Below, in pieces: positions 23,597 through 31,309 of a stretch of 41,338 nt of DNA. The translations under genes and the position numbers were made by a program. The stretch's first letter is position 1, and each line of letters starts with the position of its first letter. Origin of the DNA: Planctomycetota bacterium (GTDB lineage Bacteria > Planctomycetota > JAJSAM01 > JAJVHW01); contig JAIOPE010000091.1 in NCBI GenBank assembly GCA_021414065.1, positions 1-41,338 of the forward strand. The letters are read 5' to 3'. The notes below the pieces were generated by a model. The model did no database searches and was not told the DNA's origin. It saw only the letters and a list, made by a program, of their open reading frames with translations.

Positions 23597-25384
23597 TCAG
23601 AACGGGAAGAATACCGGGATCATGAACACCGCGACGCCCCACAGGAGCAGGTTGAGGGGGCCGCCGAACTTCACGTAGTCGAAGAAGCGGTAGCCGCCGG
23701 GGCCGTAGACGAGCAGGTTGGTCTGGTAGCCGGTCGGCGTGGAGAAGTCGAGCGACGCGGCGTAGACGATCGCCATGATGAACGGGCGCTCGCTCGTGTG
23801 AAGCTCGGTCGCGAGTCCGAGGCCGATCGGCAGAACGAGCAAGGCCGCGGCCGAGTTGCTCGCGAACGCCGTGAGCACGTTGCAGATCAGGTAGCACGCG
23901 GCGAGCGCCGCGTAGGCCTGCTGCGACCCCGCGCCGATCCAGTGGACGCCGTCCACGAGTCTCTCGGCGACGAGCTTCGCCGCGCCCGACTTCTCCAACG
24001 CCACGCCGATCGCAATCGTGGAGCCCATCAGCACGAGGGTCGAGAGGTCGAGCGACCGATACGCGCGGCGCATCGAGATGCAACCGGTGGCGACGAGCAC
24101 CACCGCCGCCGCGACCGCGAGGAACGAGACGTCGACCACCTCGAGACTCGCGAGCGCCACCACGGCGAGCGTCACCAACAGCACCCAGGGCGCCCGGCGG
24201 CGCAGCACCAGGTTCTCGTGGAGCCCTTCGAGGAGGATGAAGTCCTCGCCGCCGCGGAACTGCTCGAGCTTCGCCTTCTCCGACTGCACGAGGAGCGTGT
24301 CGCCGGCCATCAGGACGAGATCGGCGATCCCCGACCGCAGGTGCGACCCGCGCCGTTCGACGGCCATGACCGTGGCCCCGTGCAGCGCACGGACGGTGGA
24401 TTCACGCACGGTGCGACCGACGAGCGGCGACCCGGCCGTGACGACGAGTTCGCACAGGGTGACGTCGCGACCGCGGACGCCGCGCCCGGCCAACTCCGGG
24501 AGGATCTCGGCGCGGTGGGCCTCGCCGACCTTCGCCACGGCCTGCGCGTGGCCGCGCACCAGTACGAGGTCGCCGTCTGCGAGGCAGAGGGACTTGTCGC
24601 CCGGCCACAGGATCTCCTGCCCGCGGACGACTTCAATCACGGTGAGTTCCGGGTGGGGATCGGTGAACGCCTGGCGCAGCGTCTTCCCGGCGATGGGCGA
24701 CCCCGAGAACACGCTCACCTCGGTGACGTACTCGGTGATGCGCTCCTTCGACGAGAACGCCGCCGCGCCGCGGCGGACGGGGAGCCACTTCGGCGCGAGC
24801 GCGATCATGTAGATCGCGCCGACCGCGAGCATCACGAGCCCCACGCCTGCCGGCTCGAAGAAGCCGATCGGCTCCAGGTTCCGCCGCTGCAACTCCGACG
24901 ACACGAGCACGGTCGTGGACGTGCCGATCAGCGTGCAGCACCCGCCGAGGATCGTGGCGTACGAGAGCGGGATCAGCAGCTTCGACGGCGCGGCGCCGAC
25001 CTCCGAAGCGACGGCGAGCACCATGGGCAGGAAGACGACGACCACGGGCGTGTTGTTCATGAACGCCGAGCACCCGGCGACGACCACGCACAGCGCGAGG
25101 AGCGCGCGTCGCTCCGTCTTCCCGGAGATGCGCTGCAAGAGGGCGCCGAGCGCCGACACCGCGCCGCTCTCGACGAGCGCCGCCGAGAGGACGAACATCG
25201 CCCCGACTGTGACGACGGCCGGGTTGCCGAACCCGGCGAGCGCCTCGGCCGGCTTCAGCACGCCGAGCAGTCCCAACGCCAGCGGCACGAGGAGCGCAGT
25301 CACATCGACCGGCAGTTTTTCGGTGACGAAGAGCGTCAACGCACCGGCGAGCACGGCGAACGTCGCGATCTGCTCGTAGGTCAT
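23597..25384 (-). CDS. SLC13/DASS-type transporter with two TrkA-C domains
   Basis: The 595-residue inner-membrane protein has about five hydrophobic segments at residues 1-200, two RCK_C (TrkA-C) domains at about 215-375 (VFSGSPIAGKTLRQAF, LVVTAGSPLVGRTVRES), and a second set of membrane segments to the end. Transport motifs are MNNTPVVVVFLPMV and, in the second half, FASNSAAALLVLPIG with DFSTPTGYQTN. This architecture matches sodium-coupled anion symporters of the sulfate/dicarboxylate group (SAC1/SLT-like). The likely substrate is sulfate or a dicarboxylate, from family only. TAGCCT ends 9 nt before the ATG, predicting a leaderless message and sharing its TA with the divergent gene's box. 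Confidence 0.9.
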   Translation of the reverse strand: MTYEQIATFAVLAGALTLFVTEKLPVDVTALLVPLALGLLGVLKPAEALAGFGNPAVVTVGAMFVLSAALVESGAVSALGALLQRISGKTERRALLALCVVVAGCSAFMNNTPVVVVFLPMVLAVASEVGAAPSKLLIPLSYATILGGCCTLIGTSTTVLVSSELQRRNLEPIGFFEPAGVGLVMLAVGAIYMIALAPKWLPVRRGAAAFSSKERITEYVTEVSVFSGSPIAGKTLRQAFTDPHPELTVIEVVRGQEILWPGDKSLCLADGDLVLVRGHAQAVAKVGEAHRAEILPELAGRGVRGRDVTLCELVVTAGSPLVGRTVRESTVRALHGATVMAVERRGSHLRSGIADLVLMAGDTLLVQSEKAKLEQFRGGEDFILLEGLHENLVLRRRAPWVLLVTLAVVALASLEVVDVSFLAVAAAVVLVATGCISMRRAYRSLDLSTLVLMGSTIAIGVALEKSGAAKLVAERLVDGVHWIGAGSQQAYAALAACYLICNVLTAFASNSAAALLVLPIGLGLATELHTSERPFIMAIVYAASLDFSTPTGYQTNLLVYGPGGYRFFDYVKFGGPLNLLLWGVAVFMIPVFFPF

Positions 25385-25393
25385 TCGCGTCCG

Positions 25394-25403
25394 AGGCTAC
25401 CCT
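25394..25403. promoter_or_regulatory. Interlocked divergent -10 boxes in a 25-bp intergenic gap
   Basis: Minus-strand TAGCCT (25399-25394) ends 9 nt before the transporter ATG. Plus-strand TACCCT (25398-25403) ends 6 nt before the ATG at 25410. The two hexamers share the bases TA. No ribosome sites fit in the gap, so both messages should be leaderless and the two promoters mutually exclusive. Confidence 0.6.
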
Positions 25404-25409
25404 CATCGG

Positions 25410-25820
25410 ATGTCAGAGACCGCACAGAACGACTACCCCCGCCGCATCCTCGAACAACTCCTGTGGCTCCGCGCCGCGAAGGCGTTCGACCCGAAAGAGA
25501 CGGCGCCGGGGCGCGGCGTCTGGCGGTGGCAGTTCCGCGCGGCCGGGTGGCCGGTGGTGATCGACCTCGACACGTCGGTCCACGAGATCCGCGTCTACCA
25601 CGACCGCGACGAAGTCGCGATGGCGCCGGTGACGACCAAGCTGATGGCGATCCTGCTCGGTGGCGACCTGCCGCCGGACACCGGCGAGAAGGTCCCGTCG
25701 CCCGACGCGTCGATCCAGGAACTTCGCAAGATCGTGGAGCACTGGAAGGCCGGCAACGCGCGGATCTTCATCCGGCCGCCGATGAAGGTCGGGCACGCGG
25801 ACCACGGGAACCGCGCTTGA
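25410..25820 (+). CDS. Hypothetical protein, first gene of a coupled pair
   Basis: The 136-residue soluble protein has no signal peptide. It begins SETAQNDYPRRILEQLLWLR and shows WRWQFRAAGWPVVIDLD, VHEIRVYHDRDEVAMAP and a C-terminal helix IQELRKIVEHWKAGNARIFI. The pattern suggests a small alpha/beta fold. No family recognised. Its stop overlaps the TTG start of the next gene (TTGA), so both are probably translated together. It starts from a leaderless-type promoter shared with the divergent transporter. Confidence 0.75.
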   Translation: MSETAQNDYPRRILEQLLWLRAAKAFDPKETAPGRGVWRWQFRAAGWPVVIDLDTSVHEIRVYHDRDEVAMAPVTTKLMAILLGGDLPPDTGEKVPSPDASIQELRKIVEHWKAGNARIFIRPPMKVGHADHGNRA

Positions 25821-26629
25821 ACTCGGACGCGCTGCGGGCCCTCCGCGAGAAGTTCACGGACGTCGGCGAGACCGTCTCGTTCGCGGACCTCTCCGAGCCC
25901 CTGCTGATGGACCTGGCCCTCGGCTGGCACAGCGGTCGGCCGTTCGCGGAGCACGCCGCGGCCCTGCTCTCCCGCATCGACACGATCCCGGAGCCCGGCC
26001 GCGCCGCGGAACTCGCCGGCCGCGCGCTGCTGACGATCCTGGCACGCCGCCGCGCCGGCGTCGTCCCGACGACCTCCGCGGAGAACGTGCGGCTCCTCGG
26101 CGACCCGGCCGTGGACGACGAGGGCGACCCCGAGGGCGCGCGCGCGTTCGAACGCCGCGAGCAGGAGTACAGCTCCCTCTCCGACCTGACCCCGCCCTAC
26201 ACCGCAGCCGACTTCGCCGCCGACGCCGCGGGCGCGTTCACCGCCGCGAAGACCCGCGCCGACGAAGGCCGCAAGTTGCCGCCCGACCGCGTCGGCCCGG
26301 AGCACCGTCTGGCTCTCCTCGGCACCGCGCTCCCCCCCGGCCTCCGCGCCTGGTTCCACGGGGACAGGGTTCAGTTGAGCAGTTCTGCGTCACGGGAAGG
26401 CGCTGCGGCGGGCGACGCGGCGCCCACCGGCGACGCCGACCGCGAGTTGCTGGCCGACGCAACCGCCTGGAAGTTCGTCCTCGTCAGCCGCGCGCTCGCC
26501 CGTCACCGCGACGCGATGGCGGCCACCGGCGTCCTCGACGGCCAGGGCACGGCCGTGCCGTTGAAGCTCCTCGAAGCGCTGCTCGCGACGGATCTCGGCG
26601 ACCTCGCGCGGACCGCGCTCTTCGACTGA
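25817..26629 (+). CDS. Hypothetical protein, second gene of a coupled pair
   Basis: The 270-residue protein starts at a TTG overlapping the previous stop (TTGA). It is Ala/Arg/Asp-rich and mostly helical: NSDALRALREKFTDVGETVSF, LMDLALGWHSGRPFAEHAAALLSRID, AWKFVLVSRALARHRDAMAATG. No signal peptide, membrane segment or known motif. The regular helices suggest a helical-repeat or adaptor protein. The upstream ATG-initiated frame is a shadow of the transporter. With the 25410 gene it forms a two-gene unit of unknown role. Confidence 0.72.
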   Translation: MNSDALRALREKFTDVGETVSFADLSEPLLMDLALGWHSGRPFAEHAAALLSRIDTIPEPGRAAELAGRALLTILARRRAGVVPTTSAENVRLLGDPAVDDEGDPEGARAFERREQEYSSLSDLTPPYTAADFAADAAGAFTAAKTRADEGRKLPPDRVGPEHRLALLGTALPPGLRAWFHGDRVQLSSSASREGAAAGDAAPTGDADRELLADATAWKFVLVSRALARHRDAMAATGVLDGQGTAVPLKLLEALLATDLGDLARTALFD

Positions 26630-26726
26630 GCGCGCGACTCCCATCGACCGCGTGAGCGTCGCGTGAACGCGGCGCGAAATCCGACGCCGCCCGGACTGCG
26701 CCGAAGGCGCGACGCGATCCGCGCCG

Positions 26727-26732
26727 TACGCT
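26727..26732 (+). promoter_or_regulatory. -10 box of the acyltransferase gene
   Basis: TACGCT ends 7 nt before the GTG at 26740 and there is no ribosome site. This is the same geometry as at other leaderless candidates in the window. Confidence 0.5.
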
Positions 26733-26739
26733 CCCGCCC

Positions 26740-27741
26740 GTGTCGCCGCACATCCACAACAGCGTCCGAAGTCGGCGGTCCCCGGCGAGCGCCGCCAAGG
26801 GGCCCGAGCGGAGACGGCGGGACCGCGAGCGGAGCCGGCGGGTCCGGTTCGCGATCGTCCGCATCGTGTCGGCGTGCGTGCGCCGGTTGCCCCTCCGCGT
26901 TGCAACGGCTCTCGGCGACGTGGCGGGCCTCGCTGCGTGGATGTTCGACCGGAAGCGCCGGGGACGCGCGCTGCGGCAGCTCGAACTCGCGTTCGGCGAC
27001 GCGATGCCCGCCGACGAGCGCCGCCGCGTGGCGCGGCGGTGCCACCGTCTCCTCGGCCGGGCGGTCTTCGCGTGGTATCCGCTGCAACGTCTCGGGGCCG
27101 ACGGGGCGCTTCGGCACGTTGCGGGCGACGTCCCCCCGGACGTGCGCGCCGCCCTCGACGCCGGCCGCGGCGCGGTCCTCGTCTCGCCGCACACCGGGAT
27201 GCTCGAGCTCGCGGGACTCTGGTACGCGCGGCGCCTCGGCGCCGTGGCCGTCGTGCGAGACTCGGCGGGCGACCCGGTCGCCGCGCGCCAGGTCGAGATG
27301 CGCCGGGAGATCGGCGTCCGCACCGTCGAGCACGGCGGGGCGCGGGAGCTCGTGCGGGTCCTGCGCGCCGGCGGCGTCGTCGCGATGCTCGCGGACCACG
27401 ACATCCACCGTGCGCGCGGAGCGTTCGTGCCGTTCTTCGGCCGCCCGGCCCACACGCCGGTCGGCCCGGCGGCGCTCGCGGTACGGCTCGGCGTTCCCGT
27501 CATCTTCGCGTGGATCGAGTGGCGGTCGTTCACGCGGCACGAGATGCGATTCGGCCCGCTGCTCGAACCGCGGCCGGGCCTCGTGGGCGAAGACGCGACG
27601 CTCGAACTCACGGCCCGGATCACCGCCGCCGTCGAAGCGTGCGTCCGCGCGCGCCCCGCGGAGTGGATCTGGATGCACGACCGGTGGCGCACCCGCCCCG
27701 AAGACCTGCCGGAGGCGCCGTGCTGGCCGCGGACGACCTGA
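26740..27741 (+). CDS. LpxL/HtrB-family lipid acyltransferase
   Basis: The 333-residue protein has a basic N terminus, a membrane anchor helix at about 37-70 and the acyltransferase core: catalytic HTGMLE (H-x4-E type) near residue 152, ADHDIHRARGAFVPFFGRPAHTPVGPAALA near 220-250, and the closing WIWMHDRWRTRP. These are hallmarks of the lauroyl/myristoyl transferases that finish lipid A, and of related enzymes acting on other lipids. It works at the inner-membrane cytoplasmic face with acyl-ACP. The start is a GTG with the -10 box 7 nt upstream. It lies 49 bp before the metallophosphoesterase and may begin an envelope-biogenesis operon. Confidence 0.9.
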   Translation: MSPHIHNSVRSRRSPASAAKGPERRRRDRERSRRVRFAIVRIVSACVRRLPLRVATALGDVAGLAAWMFDRKRRGRALRQLELAFGDAMPADERRRVARRCHRLLGRAVFAWYPLQRLGADGALRHVAGDVPPDVRAALDAGRGAVLVSPHTGMLELAGLWYARRLGAVAVVRDSAGDPVAARQVEMRREIGVRTVEHGGARELVRVLRAGGVVAMLADHDIHRARGAFVPFFGRPAHTPVGPAALAVRLGVPVIFAWIEWRSFTRHEMRFGPLLEPRPGLVGEDATLELTARITAAVEACVRARPAEWIWMHDRWRTRPEDLPEAPCWPRTT

Positions 27742-27790
27742 ACCCGGCGCGAACGCTCCGCTCACGCGGCTGCGGCAGGATGCACGGACC

Positions 27791-28960
27791 ATGACAACTC
27801 GCCCCGTAACGCTCGCGACTCGTGCCTGCCTCGTCGAGAACGCCGCCGCGAATCCCGCGTCTCCGGCTCCTCGGTCCGGCTCGGCCGCTCTGCTCCGCGG
27901 ATGCGCGTCGCGAGTCTCTTCGTGCGCGAAGTACATCCCCGCCTTCGTCCAGGCGCTCTTCGCGGCAGCCGCGCTCGCGCTGGCGTCGTTCCTCTCCGTC
28001 GCGTGGATCGAGGGCAGCCGCGCGTGGCCCGAATCCGGCGACGAGCGCCCCGCCCGCATCGCGACGCCCGCGGCCGACGTCGCGGCGCTGCTCGCCGCGC
28101 ACCCCGAAGGCGCGCCGCTCCGAATCGCGATCGTGGGCGACGTGCAGAACGGCACGCCCGAGCTGCGCCCGCTGCTCGACGAGGTCGTCCGGCGGCGGCC
28201 CGAGGTCGTGGTGCTGCTCGGCGACGCCGTCAACTGGTCCACGCCGGGGCGGTACGCCGCTCTGCGCGAGGTCGTGCGCGACCACGGCGGCGCCGTGCCG
28301 TTGCTCGTCGTCCCGGGGAACCACGACATCGCGCCCGGGACGGGACTCGCGACGTTCCGCGAGTGGGTCGGCCCGACGGAGTGGCGGATCGACGCCGCGG
28401 GCTGGTCGATCCTGGGCCTCGACGACGCGACCGGGGACTTCTCCGAGGCGTCGCTCGATCTCGTCCGCGCCGCGCGCCGCCCGTTCGGTCCGCGCGGCTG
28501 GATCGCGTTCGCGCACCGGCCCATTGCGACGCACGTCCGCAACGACCGCGAGCCCGCCCGGGCGGCCCAGCTCCATGCGGCGTCCCCCGACGCGGCGCCG
28601 GCGCTGTTCGCGAGCGGACACGTCCACGAGGACGAGGACCTCTCGGACGCCCGCGGGACGCGCCACGTCTCGTTCGCCGCGAACTGCGACCGGCCCGCGC
28701 ACGGCCCCGCGTCCGCCACGGTGGACGCACTCCTGCTCTCCCTTGGAGACGGCCCGCCGACGATCGAGCGGTTCTCCGTGCCCCGGGACTGCTCCGCGTG
28801 GGCGGAAGTGCGCCGCGTCGCCGTGGCCGACGTTTTCCCCGTGCTCCGGGCGACGCCGGGCGCCACGGCCGTCGTGATCGCGGCGCTCTTCGTCGCGGCG
28901 TTCCTCGCGCTCCGCCGCGCGGCTCGGGTCCGCGCGCGACGGGTCGCCGTCGCGGCGTGA
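27791..28960 (+). CDS. Membrane-anchored metallophosphoesterase with a repeat-derived N terminus
   Basis: The 389-residue protein has a calcineurin-like phosphoesterase domain at about 110-320: IVGDVQNG (usual D-x-H is D-x-Q), LLGDAVNW, PGNHDIAP, AHRP and SGHVHED. A hydrophobic segment at about 55-75 (FVQALFAAAALALASFLSVAW) and a C-terminal one (VVIAALFVAAFLALR) anchor it. Residues about 8-41 are encoded by a copy of the dispersed repeat described below, and the only in-frame start before the membrane helix is this ATG. The substrate may be a phospholipid or nucleotide-lipid (LpxH-like role possible), but the altered first motif argues for caution. It overlaps the next gene by GTGA. Confidence 0.83.
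   Translation: MTTRPVTLATRACLVENAAANPASPAPRSGSAALLRGCASRVSSCAKYIPAFVQALFAAAALALASFLSVAWIEGSRAWPESGDERPARIATPAADVAALLAAHPEGAPLRIAIVGDVQNGTPELRPLLDEVVRRRPEVVVLLGDAVNWSTPGRYAALREVVRDHGGAVPLLVVPGNHDIAPGTGLATFREWVGPTEWRIDAAGWSILGLDDATGDFSEASLDLVRAARRPFGPRGWIAFAHRPIATHVRNDREPARAAQLHAASPDAAPALFASGHVHEDEDLSDARGTRHVSFAANCDRPAHGPASATVDALLLSLGDGPPTIERFSVPRDCSAWAEVRRVAVADVFPVLRATPGATAVVIAALFVAAFLALRRAARVRARRVAVAA
27811..27912 (+). repeat. Dispersed repeat, copy A (inside metallophosphoesterase gene)
   Basis: This 102-bp segment aligns without gaps to 34826 (copy B, 84/102) and 40768 (copy C, 84/102) by hand. It includes the invariant CTCCTCGGTCCGG and GGCCGCT cores. Read in frame it gives LATRACLVENAAA and further on PRSGSAALLRG, with no stop. 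Its ends carry CTCGCGAC and GTCGCGAG, a short inverted pair. Confidence 0.8.
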
Positions 28961-30534
28961 GCGCGTCCCGCCGCACCGCGTGCGTGGCGCTCGGGCTCGC
29001 GACGATCTTCGCCGCTGCGACGATCCTCGTTCCGCAGTCGCTCACGCGCGAAGACCAGGGCAAGCAGGCGCAGTACCTGCTCGACGCCGCGCTCAACGGG
29101 CAGTGGCTCGCGCCCGCCGACGCCGTGCGCGGCGAACTCGCGACGAAACCGCCGCTCTACACGTGGCTCGCGCTCGCGGCGTCCCAGGTCATGGGTCTCG
29201 GCGAGTCCGCGCAGCGGCTCCCCGCGGGACTCGCTGCGGTCGGACTCGTGGCGATCACGCTTCGTCTCGGGACGCGGCTCAGCGGCGGGGCCTGCGGCGC
29301 GTGGGCGGCGGTCGCGGCGGCGACCACGCACCACTTCGGGAAGATGGCCGGACTCGCCCGCACCGACGGCCTGCTCGCGTGCCTCCTCGCGGCGCAGATC
29401 CTCGCCGCGGCCACCGCGCCGGACGTGCGCCGGCTCTCGCCCGCTCGCACCGTGACGGTCGCCGCGCTGTGCGCCGCCGCGTGTCTGACGAAGGGCCCGG
29501 CGGGACTCGTCGCGTGTCTCGCGATCGCGCTCTGGCTCGTCTGGACGCGCCGCGGGGCGGGCATCGTCCGCGCAGCCGCGGTGCCCGCTGCGGCGGGCGC
29601 GACCGCGCTCGTCGCCTGGTTCCTCGCGGCGCAGGCCGCCCGCGGCGACGCCGTCTGGACGACGATGGTGGACGGCGAACTCGTCCGCCACGCGAGCCGC
29701 GGGCAGCCGTGGAACGTCGCCTACTACCTGCCGGTTCTCGCGTCGCGGCTCCTCCCGTGGACGCTGCTCGTCCCTGCGGCGCTCGTCGCGGCCCGCAACG
29801 ACGCACGCGCCGAGCGGCCGATTCCTGACGACATCGCGCTGCCCGTGGCGTGGCTCGCGGCGTCGCTCGCCGTGTTCTCGCTCCTGCCGCACAAGCGGCC
29901 CGACCTGATCTACCCCGCGGAGCCGGCGCTCTGCCTGCTCGTCGGACGGCTCGCCGGGACGGCAGCCCCACCTGCGCTCCGGTGGATGCGGGCCACGGGG
30001 TGGACGCTCGCGGTCGCGTGTGCGGCCGTCGGCGTCGCCGTTGCGCTCCGCGCGATCCCGGGAGGGCTCGCGGTTCCCGCGCCGACGTGGCTGGTCGCGA
30101 CGGGCGCGGTCGCGTTCGTCGCGGCGTCGGCGCTGGCCGTGATCGCGGCGCGGCGCGCGCGCCCACCGCTCGCTGCGGCGGCCCTCGCCGGCGCGGCGCT
30201 CGTCGTCGTCGAACTCGGCGGCGGTGCGCCGCAGGCCGCGGCGTGGTCGTGGCGCGACTTCGGAGTCCTGGCGCGCGACGCAGCCGACGCCGCGGGCGGC
30301 CGGCTGATGCACACTGCGTGCGCGCCGAACGCGGCGTGCTTCCATCTGCGCATCGCGACGGGCGCGGCCGACGACGCCGCGCTCCTCGCCTCGGCACGTC
30401 CGTTCGTGGTCGTCGCTCCGGCCCGTGAGCGCCGCCGCCTCACGTCGCTCCTCGGCGACGTCGAGGTGATCGGCCGCCACGCGGGCGAGCCCGGGTCCGC
30501 CGACGTCCCGCTCGTCGCGCTCCGCGTGCGCTGA
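28957..30534 (+). CDS. ArnT-like (GT39/GT83) lipid-linked sugar transferase
   Basis: The 525-residue inner-membrane protein has about 11-12 hydrophobic segments. Its first periplasmic loop holds REDQGKQAQYLLDAALNGQWL and TKPPLYTW, the acidic and lysine-rich pattern of ArnT and protein O-mannosyltransferase-type enzymes. LPHKRPDLIYPAEPAL is the conserved later block. Such enzymes move a sugar from undecaprenyl or dolichyl phosphate to lipid A or proteins on the periplasmic side. The start is GTG overlapping the metallophosphoesterase stop (GTGA), so the two are coupled. Acceptor not known. Confidence 0.87.
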   Translation: MSASRRTACVALGLATIFAAATILVPQSLTREDQGKQAQYLLDAALNGQWLAPADAVRGELATKPPLYTWLALAASQVMGLGESAQRLPAGLAAVGLVAITLRLGTRLSGGACGAWAAVAAATTHHFGKMAGLARTDGLLACLLAAQILAAATAPDVRRLSPARTVTVAALCAAACLTKGPAGLVACLAIALWLVWTRRGAGIVRAAAVPAAAGATALVAWFLAAQAARGDAVWTTMVDGELVRHASRGQPWNVAYYLPVLASRLLPWTLLVPAALVAARNDARAERPIPDDIALPVAWLAASLAVFSLLPHKRPDLIYPAEPALCLLVGRLAGTAAPPALRWMRATGWTLAVACAAVGVAVALRAIPGGLAVPAPTWLVATGAVAFVAASALAVIAARRARPPLAAAALAGAALVVVELGGGAPQAAAWSWRDFGVLARDAADAAGGRLMHTACAPNAACFHLRIATGAADDAALLASARPFVVVAPARERRRLTSLLGDVEVIGRHAGEPGSADVPLVALRVR

Positions 30535-30552
30535 GCCGCGCGGGGCCCAGCG

Positions 30553-31170
30553 TCAGGCCGCGGAAGTCGCGACGACCTGGGGCAGGTGCGCGATCGGCGG
30601 CGCCTCGTACGCGACCGCCCGCTCGTACGCCGCCGGGTACGCGTGGCGGGCCCAGTGCTCGAGGGACCGCGCGCCGCTCCGCTCGAAGAGCGCGCGGAAC
30701 TGCCACGGCCCCGTGTGCGTCTCGGGCCGGTGACCGAACGGGACGAATCGCAACTGCGACTCCCACGCCCGCGCCACGGAGTCGCCGCAAACCACCGTGC
30801 GGTGGAGGGCCGACGCGAATCCGGTCTTGTCCTTCCCGCGCTTGCAGACGAACAGGAACGGCCCGCCGGTCCCCGTGACGAGGTCGAGGAAGCGCGCGAC
30901 GACCGACGGCGGCGCGAGCACCGACGCGCGGAGGTGGACGCTCTCGAAGCGCACGCCGAGCGCCGCGAAATCGAAGTCCGCCATGTCGGTCGCCGACGAC
31001 GCGGGGTTCCGCAGGTCGATCACGGTCCGGATCCCGCGGGCCCGGAGTATCCGGGTCAGACGGTCGTCCGACAACCCGCCCCGGGCCACGCGCCACGCGC
31101 GTCCGGGCTCCACTGTGTGGAAGTTGTTCCAGACCATCTTCCGCGCCACGCCCGCTGCGAGTCCGATCAT
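30553..31170 (-). CDS. Tyrosine-phosphatase-fold protein with altered active site
   Basis: The 205-residue protein has a DSP/PTP-like layout: RVARGGLSDDRLTRILRARGIRTVIDLRNP (the usual start RSAQP... and V-I-D-L-R) and the P-loop FVCKRGKDKTGFAS at about 107-120. The P-loop normally reads HCxxGKDRTG. Here Cys109 is present, but the preceding His is Val and the phosphate-binding Arg is Lys115. The AAG codon is plain in the sequence. It may be a pseudophosphatase or bind a different ligand. The ATG has GGAGG 7 nt upstream, and the longer upstream frame overlaps the divergent gene's leader. The last residues LPQVVATSAA are not conserved-looking. Confidence 0.8.
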   Translation of the reverse strand: MIGLAAGVARKMVWNNFHTVEPGRAWRVARGGLSDDRLTRILRARGIRTVIDLRNPASSATDMADFDFAALGVRFESVHLRASVLAPPSVVARFLDLVTGTGGPFLFVCKRGKDKTGFASALHRTVVCGDSVARAWESQLRFVPFGHRPETHTGPWQFRALFERSGARSLEHWARHAYPAAYERAVAYEAPPIAHLPQVVATSAA

Positions 31171-31309
31171 GTGTTCGCCTCCGCCGGACAAGGTCGGCAG
31201 AAAGTGCGCAGCGCGGCGGAACCCCGCACAAGTCTCGCGTGAAAGGCCTGCAATGACGGCCGCCCGCGCCTTCGCACGATCTGAACGGGGCGTCTTCACA
31301 CTCCCGGGG
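31171..31309. other. Divergent intergenic region
   Basis: This gap of 139 bp between the phosphatase-like gene and the second ArnT-like gene contains the ribosome site of the former and CACACT ending 7 nt before the ATG of the latter. An ATG at 31254 in frame would give an 18-residue longer second protein. Confidence 0.4.

Noticed and set aside
27901..28956. Upstream part of the open frame containing the first ArnT-like gene
   Set aside because: It is a shadow frame over the metallophosphoesterase. The membrane protein begins at the GTG overlapping its stop.
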